The notes: generated by a model from the letters alone, not told the origin. Counted from the stretch's first letter, positions 1 through 5,886 are shown. The stretch is DNA of 8,794 nucleotides from Halobacteriales archaeon QH_10_67_13 (GCA_003021335.1 PXQL01000101.1:5573-14366), one strand, 5' to 3'. A program made the numbers and translations.

Positions 1-289
1 GGACGTCCTTGCCGCCGACCGTCGCCTCCGAGAGCGGGTACCGGATCCGAGGCTCTTCACCTTTCTGTGCGGTACCCACGTAATGTTCGATTTTCAGGCT
101 CACGAGGTCGTCGATCCCGAGGAAATCACAGCAGATCCGTCCGGCAATCCAGCCGCCGCGGGCCAGCGCGACGATCACGTCGGGCTCGAACTCGGCGTCT
201 CGGACCGCCTCGGAGACCGCTCGAGAGAGTTCGTAGACGTGGGCCCAGTCGGTCACCGTGCAGTCGAAGGTCTCGGGAGGCTCGTCCAT
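1..289 (-). CDS. Phosphoribosyltransferase, N-terminal part (cut by window edge)
   Basis: The minus strand reads 96 codons from an ATG at 289-287 with no stop before the window edge, so only the N-terminal part is visible. The protein begins MDEPPETFDC and contains DVIVALARGGWIAGR (about residues 40-54), followed by a CCDFLGIDDLVSLKIEHY stretch. This is the first beta-strand/loop of type I PRPP-dependent phosphoribosyltransferases of the purine-salvage type common in haloarchaea. The enzyme would be cytosolic and transfer ribose-5-phosphate from PRPP to a base, but the diagnostic PRPP-binding loop lies beyond the window, so the base specificity (hypoxanthine, guanine or xanthine) cannot be judged. 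The start is supported by a TATA-like element about 26 bases upstream, which fits a leaderless transcript. Confidence 0.85.
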   Translation of the reverse strand, partial: MDEPPETFDCTVTDWAHVYELSRAVSEAVRDAEFEPDVIVALARGGWIAGRICCDFLGIDDLVSLKIEHYVGTAQKGEEPRIRYPLSEATVGGKDV

Positions 290-310
290 GCCGGTCGCCC
301 GGGCCGCCGG

Positions 311-320
311 GCCTAATAGC
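311..320 (-). promoter_or_regulatory. TATA-like element of the phosphoribosyltransferase gene
   Basis: On the minus strand this reads GCTATTAGGC, the only AT-rich patch in a very GC-rich 47-base gap. Its centre is about 26 bases upstream of the ATG at 289, the usual spacing between an archaeal TATA box and the start of a leaderless haloarchaeal message. Position and composition are seen; promoter function is inferred. Confidence 0.45.
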
Positions 321-336
321 TGCCGGGGGCGGGAGC

Positions 337-522
337 TCACCAGATCACGAGGACCTCCCCGCGGTACAAAAAGACCGTGACGGCCTCGCCCTCATCGAGC
401 CCGGGGTACTCGTCGGCCGAGACCACCTGCTGGTCGATCACCGCCCCGCCCTCCTCGATGAGGATGACGACGTGTTCACCGTCGACGATCCGATCGACCG
501 TGCCGTCGTAGACGCCGGTCAG
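337..522 (-). CDS. DUF3006-like paralogue with no canonical start codon (possibly a relic)
   Basis: Read on the minus strand from a CTG at 522-520, this frame gives 61 residues ending VLVIW. It carries TVDRIVDGE, then LIEEGGAVIDQ, matching TVDRIVDGE / LIEDDDAVIEQ of the plus-strand DUF3006 gene at 1650-1928, so the two are paralogues. The frame stays open upstream to a stop at 717-715 (reading ...GLAGTAGATTDEPDPASHDDGLTG), but I find no ATG, GTG or TTG in it before the conserved domain. The nearest ATG (about 617) is in another frame. Either a rare start such as CTG is used, or the 5' end is frameshifted or lost. The domain itself shows no stop or frameshift and keeps acidic haloarchaeal composition, so decay, if real, is recent. 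It converges on no neighbour and sits 47 bases upstream of the phosphoribosyltransferase on the same strand. Confidence 0.5.
   Translation of the reverse strand: MTGVYDGTVDRIVDGEHVVILIEEGGAVIDQQVVSADEYPGLDEGEAVTVFLYRGEVLVIW
479..501. repeat. 23-bp inverted repeat, left copy (within the minus DUF3006-like frame)
   Basis: These 23 bases are the exact reverse complement of positions 1680-1702. In both copies they encode the residues TVDRIVDG of the DUF3006 domain in the same codon phase, so the repeat reflects gene duplication. The pair brackets the metallo-beta-lactamase gene in inverted orientation, a geometry that would in principle permit inversion of the intervening 1.2 kb. Confidence 0.8.
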
Positions 523-612
523 CCCGTCGTCGTGACTCGCCGGGTCGGGCTCGTCGGTCGTCGCCCCGGCGGTGCCGGCGAGGCCGGGCGCGGGCGCCGC
601 TGCGGCGGACGC

Positions 613-621
613 ACATATCCG
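613..621 (+). promoter_or_regulatory. TATA-like element of the MBL hydrolase gene
   Basis: ACATATCC forms an isolated AT-rich patch whose centre lies about 26-27 bases upstream of the ATG at 643, the expected spacing for a leaderless haloarchaeal promoter. There is no Shine-Dalgarno motif before the ATG. It overlaps the open 5' extension of the minus-strand DUF3006-like frame. The ATAT core is symmetric and could be read from either strand. Confidence 0.45.
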
Positions 622-642
622 GCGAGCGGAGACGGTGACGTA

Positions 643-1653
643 ATGAGACGGATCGTGGTGATCGCACTCGTCGTCGGTGTGGTCGGACTGGCCGGCTGCG
701 TCGGCCCGGGGGCATTAGAAGACGGCGACGGCGTCGAACCGGACAAGGAGGCCGGCACGGTCGAGGTGACGGGACAGCTCGAGACTCATCACATCGACGT
801 CGGACAGGCCGACGCGACGCTGATTCGGACTCCAGCAGACGAGACGATCCTGATCGACTCGGGCGGCTGGCGCCAGGACGGCAGTGACGTAATCGAGTAC
901 CTCGACGAGCAAGGCGTCGACCGGATCGACCACCTGGTGGCGACGCACCCACACGCCGATCACATCGGCGGCCACGCGGCGATCATCGAGGCTTTCGAGA
1001 CCGACCATGACGGGATCGGGACCGTCTACGACGCCGGCGTGCCCCACACCAGCCAGACCTACGAGAACTACCTCGACGCCGTCGACGAGCACGGCCACGA
1101 GCTACAGATCGTCAGGAGCGGTGACGAGCTCCCCCTCGCAGGGCAAAACGTCACCGCGACCGTTCTGAACCCGCCTGAGGGGGCTGATGGAGCGGATCTT
1201 CACGACGCGAGCGTCGGGGTGTTGATCGAGTTCGGCGACGTGCGATACCTGACTACCGGCGACGCCGAACAGGAGGTCGAAGCACAGCTGCTTGAGCGCT
1301 GGGCCGGCGAGCTCGACGCAGACATCTACCAGGCGGGACACCACGGGTCTTCGACGTCCTCCTCGGAGGCGTTTCTCGACGCGGTCGACCCGGAGATCGC
1401 TATTATTTCGAGTGCGCTCGACTCCCAATACGGCCACCCCCACGACGAGACCCTCGAAGCGTTCGCCGACCGGGAAATCGAGACCTACTGGACCGGAACT
1501 CACGGCGACGTGGTCGTGACGACCGACGGCTCGACGGTCGACGTCACGACCACCGAAGCTGCCCCGACCGACCCGACGGAGCTGCTCGGGGTGAAATCGG
1601 AGGCGGCGAGCGAGGCGATCGATCCGCGGGCCGCTATAGGGGTGATCGGATGA
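643..1653 (+). CDS. Secreted lipoprotein-type metallo-beta-lactamase hydrolase (ComEC C-terminal-domain-like)
   Basis: The 336-residue protein starts with a short basic N-terminus, a hydrophobic stretch (about residues 5-17) and a lipobox LAGC with Cys19. This predicts export and lipid anchoring on the outer face of the membrane. The mature part has the MBL fold: HHIDVGQADATL (49-60), DSGG (72-75), the zinc motif HPHADH (102-107), TTGDAE (204-209, metal-bridging Asp207), AGHHGSSTS (231-239) and YGHPH (263-267). The DVGQGD-like and HHGS motifs are those of the extracytoplasmic hydrolase domain of ComEC/Rec2 DNA-uptake proteins and their stand-alone relatives. A nuclease or phosphodiesterase role is therefore likely but not proven. 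No ComEC channel domain is present, and the C-terminal tail after about residue 305 has no recognisable domain. The ATG at 643 is preferred over an open frame extending back to 67, because that extension is Arg-rich and unlike the acidic body. The stop overlaps the next start (ATGA), indicating translational coupling to the DUF3006 gene. Confidence 0.85.
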   Translation: MRRIVVIALVVGVVGLAGCVGPGALEDGDGVEPDKEAGTVEVTGQLETHHIDVGQADATLIRTPADETILIDSGGWRQDGSDVIEYLDEQGVDRIDHLVATHPHADHIGGHAAIIEAFETDHDGIGTVYDAGVPHTSQTYENYLDAVDEHGHELQIVRSGDELPLAGQNVTATVLNPPEGADGADLHDASVGVLIEFGDVRYLTTGDAEQEVEAQLLERWAGELDADIYQAGHHGSSTSSSEAFLDAVDPEIAIISSALDSQYGHPHDETLEAFADREIETYWTGTHGDVVVTTDGSTVDVTTTEAAPTDPTELLGVKSEAASEAIDPRAAIGVIG

Positions 1654-1928
1654 CGCTCCCAGACGGCGAGTACGCCGCGACGGTCGATCGGATCGTCGAC
1701 GGCGAGACGGCGGTCCTGCTGATCGAAGACGACGACGCGGTCATCGAGCAGGTCACCCGTCCAGTCGAGGAGCTGCCAGCAGACTGCGAGGCCGGCAGCG
1801 TGCTCGAAGTGACCGTCGCGGACGGCGAGCTCGTCGAGATTACCCCGCGCCCGGACGAGACCGCCGGCCGCCGCGAGCGCATCGCGGAGAAACTCGACCG
1901 GCTCTCAAGGCGACTCGACGACGAGTGA
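1650..1928 (+). CDS. DUF3006 family protein, partner of the MBL hydrolase
   Basis: This 92-residue acidic protein has no signal peptide or membrane segment. Residues 7-64 form the DUF3006 pattern: a short beta-rich domain with TVDRIVDGETAVLLIE, AVIEQ, then VLEVTVADGELVEI. Residues 72-91 form a basic-acidic helix (GRRERIAEKLDRLSRRL) that could be a short coiled coil. DUF3006 genes are often found next to ComEC-type MBL hydrolases in haloarchaea and Firmicutes, which is the arrangement here: its ATG overlaps the MBL stop by 4 bases, so the two are almost certainly co-translated. The biochemical role is unknown. A regulatory or binding role toward the hydrolase is an inference, complicated by the fact that the hydrolase appears exported and this protein does not. 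A second, inverted copy of the domain lies at 337-522. Confidence 0.8.
   Translation: MTLPDGEYAATVDRIVDGETAVLLIEDDDAVIEQVTRPVEELPADCEAGSVLEVTVADGELVEITPRPDETAGRRERIAEKLDRLSRRLDDE
1680..1702. repeat. 23-bp inverted repeat, right copy (within the DUF3006 gene)
   Basis: This is the exact reverse complement of 479-501 and codes for TVDRIVDG in this gene. The segment is itself partly palindromic (GATCGGATC, GTCGAC), which may help explain its persistence at DNA level beyond the protein match. Confidence 0.8.
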
Positions 1929-2040
1929 ACGCCGGAGCCCGGTCTCGCCGCCGAGGGTATCTCTGTTGGGTCCGTGACGACGCTTGGACCGGCGGCGCCG
2001 TTGCGCAGAACTCTTGCGGGTTGCTCTCCCAGTAGCTCTC

Positions 2041-2607
2041 GTGACCCCCGACAGGCAGACCGAACTCCTCCTGTGGACCGTCGCGGCAGCCGCCGGAATC
2101 GGGTGGTGGGTAACGACCCAGCGGCTGTTTGTACGACAGATCCTCGGCGTGTGGGGCCTCGCCTTCGTTGCGGTGGTCCTCACGGGGGTGCTCGTCTCGG
2201 GGCTCCACCGAAACCGCGTCTGGCAGGCCTGGGGACTCGTCTGGGCCGTTGGACTCGGGTTTAACCTTGTCTTGTTCCGGCGAACCCCGGAGGCGCTCGT
2301 CCGGGACCAACTCGTCGAGCTGGGTTACCTGTACCCGTGGTTTCTCCTGGTGGGCGGCGGGTACCTGTTCACCGCGGTCTACGACAGGGGCGACGAGGCG
2401 CTGACCCGGCTGGATCGACGTGAGTCGACCCGTCGATCCCGTACGACTGGTCCGGGTTCTCGGTGTCCTCTCAGTCGTTCCGACGGCGGCGCTTGCGGTC
2501 TCCGTTCACCGTCGGTCCTCCTGAGCGGTCGATACACCGCCGTGCGCTCACGCGCGACACGGGCGTCGTCGGTCCCCATAGAATTTTGTTTCTCCCGGTC
2601 TCTCTGA
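2041..2607 (+). CDS. Multi-pass membrane protein of unknown function, probable frameshift near the 3' end
   Basis: From the GTG at 2041 the frame reads 188 residues. Residues 1-115 look like a genuine membrane protein with four hydrophobic segments (about 8-24, 34-55, 61-79, 97-114), giving MTPDRQTELLLWTV... through ...GYLFTAVYDRGD. After about residue 128 the character changes abruptly: the last 60 residues hold 11 Arg, three Cys and only one Asp and one Glu, the signature of an out-of-frame read. In the +1 frame, open from a TGA at 2402 to a TGA at 2522-2524, the DNA encodes a plausible fifth membrane helix (LVRVLGVLSVVPTAALAVSV). The intact protein probably ended near 2524, with a one-base indel around 2385-2415. 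I do not recognise the family. An upstream TTG at 1984 adds an Arg-rich leader and is less likely as the start. No RBS is visible. Confidence 0.6.
   Translation: MTPDRQTELLLWTVAAAAGIGWWVTTQRLFVRQILGVWGLAFVAVVLTGVLVSGLHRNRVWQAWGLVWAVGLGFNLVLFRRTPEALVRDQLVELGYLYPWFLLVGGGYLFTAVYDRGDEALTRLDRRESTRRSRTTGPGSRCPLSRSDGGACGLRSPSVLLSGRYTAVRSRATRASSVPIEFCFSRSL
2576..2588 (+). promoter_or_regulatory. AT-rich promoter-like patch upstream of the DUF3592 gene
   Basis: CCATAGAATTTTG is the most AT-rich stretch in this part of the window and lies about 30-35 bases before the ATG at 2614, close to TATA-box distance for a message with a very short leader. It overlaps the out-of-frame tail of the preceding gene, which supports that tail being non-coding. 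Function is inferred from position only. Confidence 0.4.
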
Positions 2608-2613
2608 CAACCG

Positions 2614-3123
2614 ATGGTTTCGATCGAGAACGCACTCGTCTCGCTTTTTCCCGTCGGGATCGGTGCGCTCATCGCCTGGAACGGGTGGAGGGGGTACGCC
2701 GACGAGCGGGAACTGATCGAACAGGCACAACCGATTCAGGCCGAGATCATCGACGTCGGGGTCTCGGGACGGACGGAGAGGCGGGACGTTGACGACGGCG
2801 GAACGAGGACGGTGACAACCTACGTACCCAAAGTGACGTTTAAGTACACGGTCGACGGGGAGTCCTACACGTCCGGGAACGTCGAGCCCCCAGCGGAGGG
2901 AGTGGACACGACCCACAACTACTCAAACCGGGACCGCGCACACGAACACTTCGAGTACGAAGAGGGACAGGCCGTGACGGCCTACGTCGACCCCGAGCGT
3001 CCCGGAGAGGCCTTTCTCGAACGTGAAACACACACCACCAGGAATCTCGGTCTCGTCGGCCTTGGTGGAGTCGTGGCGGCGCTCGGCGTCGCGGGCGTTC
3101 TCTATTCGCTTGTCTTTCTCTGA
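2614..3123 (+). CDS. DUF3592 family membrane protein
   Basis: The 169-residue protein has an N-terminal membrane helix (about residues 5-23, SLFPVGIGALIAWNGW), a soluble beta-rich domain and a C-terminal helix (about 146-168, rich in Gly, Ala and Val). The middle domain shows the DUF3592 pattern: a variant of 'a.v.gtVvd' as IQAEIIDVGV (41-50), YVPKVTFKYTVDGESYTSGN (70-89) and the hallmark VTAYVDPERPGEAFLE (121-136). DUF3592 proteins are small membrane proteins of unknown biochemical role found in bacteria and haloarchaea. Length and architecture are normal for the family. There is no strong operon context: the upstream gene is the frameshifted membrane protein and the downstream side is a long gene-poor stretch. 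Confidence 0.8.
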   Translation: MVSIENALVSLFPVGIGALIAWNGWRGYADERELIEQAQPIQAEIIDVGVSGRTERRDVDDGGTRTVTTYVPKVTFKYTVDGESYTSGNVEPPAEGVDTTHNYSNRDRAHEHFEYEEGQAVTAYVDPERPGEAFLERETHTTRNLGLVGLGGVVAALGVAGVLYSLVFL

Positions 3124-3306
3124 AACGCTCACGGCGCGAGTCGGTTACGCACCAGCGAAAACCCCGTTCGCGTCGAGTACTCGCTGACACCGTTCGGCCG
3201 GTCGGTGCAGGGCGCGAAGCCCCCTTCCGCAGCGAGCGCCGGAGGCGCGAGCAGGGAGGGGATACAGCGCCCGTCATCAGTTTTTACTTCCACTGTCTGG
3301 CACGGC
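3124..3306. other. Intergenic stretch without a recognisable gene
   Basis: No credible coding region is visible here: all three forward frames and the reverse frames give Arg- and Pro-rich shadow peptides. It contains a perfect GCGCC/GGCGC hairpin (3236-3248) embedded in a run of GCGAGC-like words. The right side, from about 3275, turns AT-richer (CATCAGTTTTTACTTCC), contrasting with the GC-rich surroundings and marking the approach to the IS remnant. Confidence 0.5.
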
Positions 3307-3339
3307 CTTACTACCCCGGCGGTCAAACCTGATAGTAAG
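3307..3339. repeat. 7-bp inverted repeat, possible IS left-end hairpin
   Basis: CTTACTA (3307-3313) and TAGTAAG (3333-3339) are perfectly complementary, with a 19-base loop. The arms are AT-rich in a GC-rich region, which makes a chance match less likely. The position, about 10 bases before the ATG of the tnpB-like fragment, would fit a subterminal palindrome of an IS605-type element. Confidence 0.4.
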
Positions 3340-3348
3340 ACGCTCACC

Positions 3349-3573
3349 ATGCTTCCGACGGTGTTCAAACGCGACAAGAAGCGTGCATCGGCGGTTGTGG
3401 CCGAGTGTCGAATCGGTAGGAGTGGGACACTCCGAACCGCCCGTGAAGGGAAGCCGCCTGCGGAGTCTGGAACCGCTGTGTCCACGTCGGATGCAAGTTC
3501 CGACGCAGAACCAGGAAGCCCCGACCGCAACAAGCGAGGGCCGACCAGGCCCGAGCGCGGTCGGTCGGGGTAG
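3349..3573 (+). pseudogene. tnpB 3' fragment (RNA-guided endonuclease TnpB, C-terminal tail only)
   Basis: In this frame the DNA reads MLPTVFKRDKKRASAVV... then GRSGTLRTAREGKPPAESG, TAVSTSD, and AEPGSPDRNKRGPTRPERG to a TAG stop. The ESGTAV and GSP... words are typical of the variable C-terminal tail of haloarchaeal IS605-family TnpB. The RuvC catalytic residues and the zinc-finger Cys pairs that precede this tail in an intact TnpB (about 400 residues) are absent, so the fragment cannot be a functional nuclease. The first part (3349-3410) may not derive from TnpB at all. Which of two frames represents the ancestral one is uncertain, because the 3' end also encodes the overlapping RNA. Confidence 0.45.
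3519..3570 (+). ncRNA. Right-end hairpin, possible omega-RNA/sotRNA-like scaffold relic
   Basis: CCCCGACC (3519-3526) pairs perfectly with GGTCGGGG (3563-3570). Inside it, GGGCC (3538-3542) and GGCCC (3548-3552) close a 5-base loop. A second register pairs CGACCGC (3522-3528) with GCGGTCG (3557-3563). In TnpB-bearing IS elements the RNA that guides TnpB comes from this overlapping 3' end and right-end region, and haloarchaea make sense-overlapping transcripts there. Whether this solo copy is transcribed is unknown. Confidence 0.35.
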
Positions 3574-3604
3574 TTCACACCGGGGCAAACCCTCAGACCA
3601 GAAC

Positions 3605-5272
3605 ATGACATCAACCGACGAGTCCGACGACGTGCTCCGCGAGCTGGCGAAACTCCCGACGCTCGCCAGTCCGCGGGTCGCGCCCGACGGCGAGACGGTC
3701 GCGCTGTATTACGACGTCACCGGGCGCAACGAGATCCACCTGCTCGATCCCGAGACGGGAGAGCTCGAACAGCTCAGCGACGGCGAGGTTCCCCGGTCGG
3801 TCCGGGCCGGCTTCCAGTGGAGCGCGGACGGGGATCGGCTGTTTTACCACCAGGACGACGATGGCGACGAACAGCACGACATCTACGCGATGACGCTGTC
3901 GGGCGAGAGCGAGCCGATCGTCGAGATGGACGTCACCGACTACGACCGGGCGGCCGGCAACGCGGAGCTCGCCCCCGACAGCGAGCGGTTTGCCTTCGCG
4001 ACGAACGAAACCGAGACCTTCGAGAACTACGACGTCTACGTCGCCGACATTGACGGCTCGAACGTTCGCAACTTGGAGATCGGCGAGGTCGGCGCCGAGG
4101 CTGCGCCCGCCGACTGGGGACCAGAGGGCGAGCGGCTGCTCGTCAGCGACAACACGACCGACCTCGGGCGGAGCGGGATCTACGACCTGAGGACCGACAA
4201 GATTACCTGGTTCGGCGACGGCAAGTACGACGAACAGCCCAGCCACTTTCTCCCCGACGGCGAGCGGTTCGTCGCCGGACGGGCACGCAACAGCGTTAGT
4301 GTTCCCGTCGTCTACGATATCGAGTCCGGAACCGCCGAGGAGCTCGATCTCCCGCCGGGAGTCACGGGCGTCATCGATGACCGGCTCGTGGACGGCCGGG
4401 ACCTACTCTATCACACGACCGCGACCCGGCGCCCGGAACTCGTGGCCTACGACTTAGAGACCGACGAGACAGAGCCGATCCTCGAGGCCGAGTACGGGCC
4501 CTTCGACCCCGAAGCGTTCGTCGCCCCAGAGTCGATCGAGTTTCGTTCTGACGGCGTGCCAGAGACGCCACAGCGGGCTCTCAAGCACGACTCCTCCGAG
4601 GAGTTCGAGATCCAGGGGCTGCTCTTTGACTCCGGGCGGCGCCCGTCGCCGCTGATCGTTAATCCCCACGGCGGGCCGCGAGCTCGCGACGTCCAGCGGT
4701 TCAACTACCGGGTGCAGTTTCTCCTCTCACGGGGCTTCTCGGTCTTACAGATCAACTACCGGGGCTCGGACTGGCTCGACGAGGACCGGGTGGTCGTCTA
4801 CGGCGGCTCCTACGGCGGGTACTCGGCGAACTGGCAGCTCGTCCAGTTCCCGGATCTGTACGCCGCCGGGGTCACCTCGGTCGGGGTCAGTGACCTGCGC
4901 GATATATACGAGAACACGATGCCACACTTCCGGACCGAACTCATGGAGAAGTACCTCGGCGCGCCCGAGGAAAACCCGGAGCTGTACGATCAGCGCTCGC
5001 CGGTCGCTCACCTCGATGCGATCGCGACGCCACTGCTGATCGTCCACGGCGTGAACGACCCCCGCGTCCCCGTCTCACAGGCCCGGATTCTCCGGGATCG
5101 GCTCGAGGCGGCCGGCTACGAGGCCGGCGCGGACTTCGAGTACGAGGAACTCGGCGAGGAGGGCCACGGCTCGACGGACATCGACCAGAAGATCCGCTCG
5201 CTCGAGCTGCTCGATGATTTCCTCGAGCGTCGCATCGGTACCGACCCCGGACCGCTGCTCGCCTCCGACTGA
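3605..5272 (+). CDS. S9-family serine peptidase (prolyl oligopeptidase/acylaminoacyl-peptidase type) with a core deletion
   Basis: The 555-residue cytosolic protein has an N-terminal beta-propeller-like half (about residues 15-310, repeats such as SADGDRLFYHQDDDGD and LAPDSERFAF) and a C-terminal alpha/beta-hydrolase domain. Visible hydrolase elements are NPHGGP (353-358, oxyanion region), NYRGS (384-388), the nucleophile elbow GGSYGGY with Ser402, HGVNDPRVP with Asp485, and EEGHG with His521, so the catalytic triad is intact. Family members usually have about 45 residues between the Ser of NYRGS and the nucleophile Ser (a TGxG...DWGG...D(V/I) segment). Here there are only 14, and the sequence jumps straight to DWLDEDR, so roughly 30 residues are missing in frame. 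The enzyme would cleave short peptides, possibly removing N-acylated residues, but activity is doubtful with this gap. The ATG at 3605 is preferred, because the open frame upstream (to 3383) is the IS relic read in another phase. The start lies about 30 bases after the relic's stop. Confidence 0.85.
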   Translation: MTSTDESDDVLRELAKLPTLASPRVAPDGETVALYYDVTGRNEIHLLDPETGELEQLSDGEVPRSVRAGFQWSADGDRLFYHQDDDGDEQHDIYAMTLSGESEPIVEMDVTDYDRAAGNAELAPDSERFAFATNETETFENYDVYVADIDGSNVRNLEIGEVGAEAAPADWGPEGERLLVSDNTTDLGRSGIYDLRTDKITWFGDGKYDEQPSHFLPDGERFVAGRARNSVSVPVVYDIESGTAEELDLPPGVTGVIDDRLVDGRDLLYHTTATRRPELVAYDLETDETEPILEAEYGPFDPEAFVAPESIEFRSDGVPETPQRALKHDSSEEFEIQGLLFDSGRRPSPLIVNPHGGPRARDVQRFNYRVQFLLSRGFSVLQINYRGSDWLDEDRVVVYGGSYGGYSANWQLVQFPDLYAAGVTSVGVSDLRDIYENTMPHFRTELMEKYLGAPEENPELYDQRSPVAHLDAIATPLLIVHGVNDPRVPVSQARILRDRLEAAGYEAGADFEYEELGEEGHGSTDIDQKIRSLELLDDFLERRIGTDPGPLLASD

Positions 5273-5427
5273 ACGACCCGGTCGTCTCGCGTCAGGCCGT
5301 CGAGCCCTCTGTCGTCCCAAGGGAGGCCCCGAACGGTAGGCGCGTTCCGTCCGACCGCGAGCACACGCCGGGTTTGGGACCGAATCGAGGGCGCCAGCTA
5401 GATGAACCGTGAGGCCTACGCCTAGAC

Positions 5428-5886
5428 ATGGACCTGAACCGGTTCGCCGAGAACAGCCCGGCCGACGACGCGCCGGGGGACGCGTCGGTCTGTGTCGTCG
5501 CGACCCAATCCGACACCTTCCGTCGGTGTCGAGAGGGGATCTACCCCGCGCCGCGGTCTTACCGGCGGACACGCGAGTCATTCGAGTACATGGCGTTCTA
5601 CCGGACTGCGCCGGTCTCGAGCATCACACATTATGCGCGTGTCACCGACCGAGTCGAACAGGCCCGCGGCGAGCCCGGACCGATGGACGAGGACGACTGG
5701 ACCGCACTCATCGACCCGTTTTCCGACGAGGATCGGGTCGTCGTCTTCCGCCTGGACGATCTCGTTGCGCTCGACCGTCCGGTCGCGAACGACGGGAACG
5801 GCGTCCGGGGCGCCTGGTACTGTACGATCGCCGACCTCCGAGGGGCGTCGACGCTGTCGGCACTCTCCGAGCGAGCACGGACGTGA
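5428..5886 (+). CDS. Conserved-looking haloarchaeal protein of unknown function (possibly PUA-like fold)
   Basis: This 152-residue acidic protein has no signal peptide or membrane segment. After a disordered-looking N-terminus (1-18) comes a beta-strand (VCVVATQ, 21-27), then GIYPAPRSYRRTRESFEYMA (37-56), FYRTAPVSSITHYARV (57-72) and a second strand VVVFRLDDLV (104-113). The order 'strand, basic segment with Tyr/Arg, (M/I)AFY.t..vs.I.hYa.V, strand' resembles small PUA/EVE-like nucleic-acid-binding domains seen in uncharacterised prokaryotic proteins. This is a structural guess from motif order only. It stands alone, 155 bases after the peptidase gene and 253 bases before rnz. The ATG at 5428 is the first good start, without an RBS. 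Confidence 0.7.
   Translation: MDLNRFAENSPADDAPGDASVCVVATQSDTFRRCREGIYPAPRSYRRTRESFEYMAFYRTAPVSSITHYARVTDRVEQARGEPGPMDEDDWTALIDPFSDEDRVVVFRLDDLVALDRPVANDGNGVRGAWYCTIADLRGASTLSALSERART

Larger units (their letters stand above)
3307..3585 (+). mobile_element. Probable IS200/IS605-family (TnpB-type) relic or solo right end
   Basis: About 280 bases resemble the end of haloarchaeal IS200/IS605 elements. They contain a TnpB C-terminus-like reading frame (GKPPAESGTAV then EPGSPDRNKRGPTRPERGRSG and stop at 3571-3573), the string GTGGGACACTCCGAACC typical of that region, a GC-rich right-end hairpin (3519-3570) and the flank GGGGTAGTTCACACC. At the left, a 7-bp inverted repeat CTTACTA / TAGTAAG (3307-3313 / 3333-3339) could be a left-end palindrome, since this family uses subterminal hairpins rather than inverted terminal repeats. 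No transposase (TnpA) or TnpB catalytic region remains. The family call rests on remembered resemblance of this 3' end. The exact boundaries, especially the left one, are uncertain. Confidence 0.5.

Noticed and set aside
67..642. Long N-terminal extension of the MBL hydrolase frame
   Set aside because: The extension is Arg/Pro-rich and antisense to the phosphoribosyltransferase and DUF3006-like frames. The ATG at 643 is followed by a signal peptide and preceded by a TATA-like element.
1840..2310. 156-codon minus-strand reading frame
   Set aside because: It is antisense to the DUF3006 gene and to the membrane-protein gene, Arg/Pro-rich, with no recognisable motif.
3383..3604. N-terminal extension of the S9 peptidase frame
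   Set aside because: It is the IS-relic DNA read in another phase; acidic, family-like sequence begins only at the ATG at 3605.
3129..3614. 161-codon minus-strand reading frame over the tnpB relic
   Set aside because: It looks like the antisense shadow of the IS605 3' end; no domain and no acidic haloarchaeal composition.
5075..5581. 168-codon minus-strand reading frame
   Set aside because: It is antisense to the peptidase C-terminus including its catalytic His region, and has typical GC-rich shadow composition.
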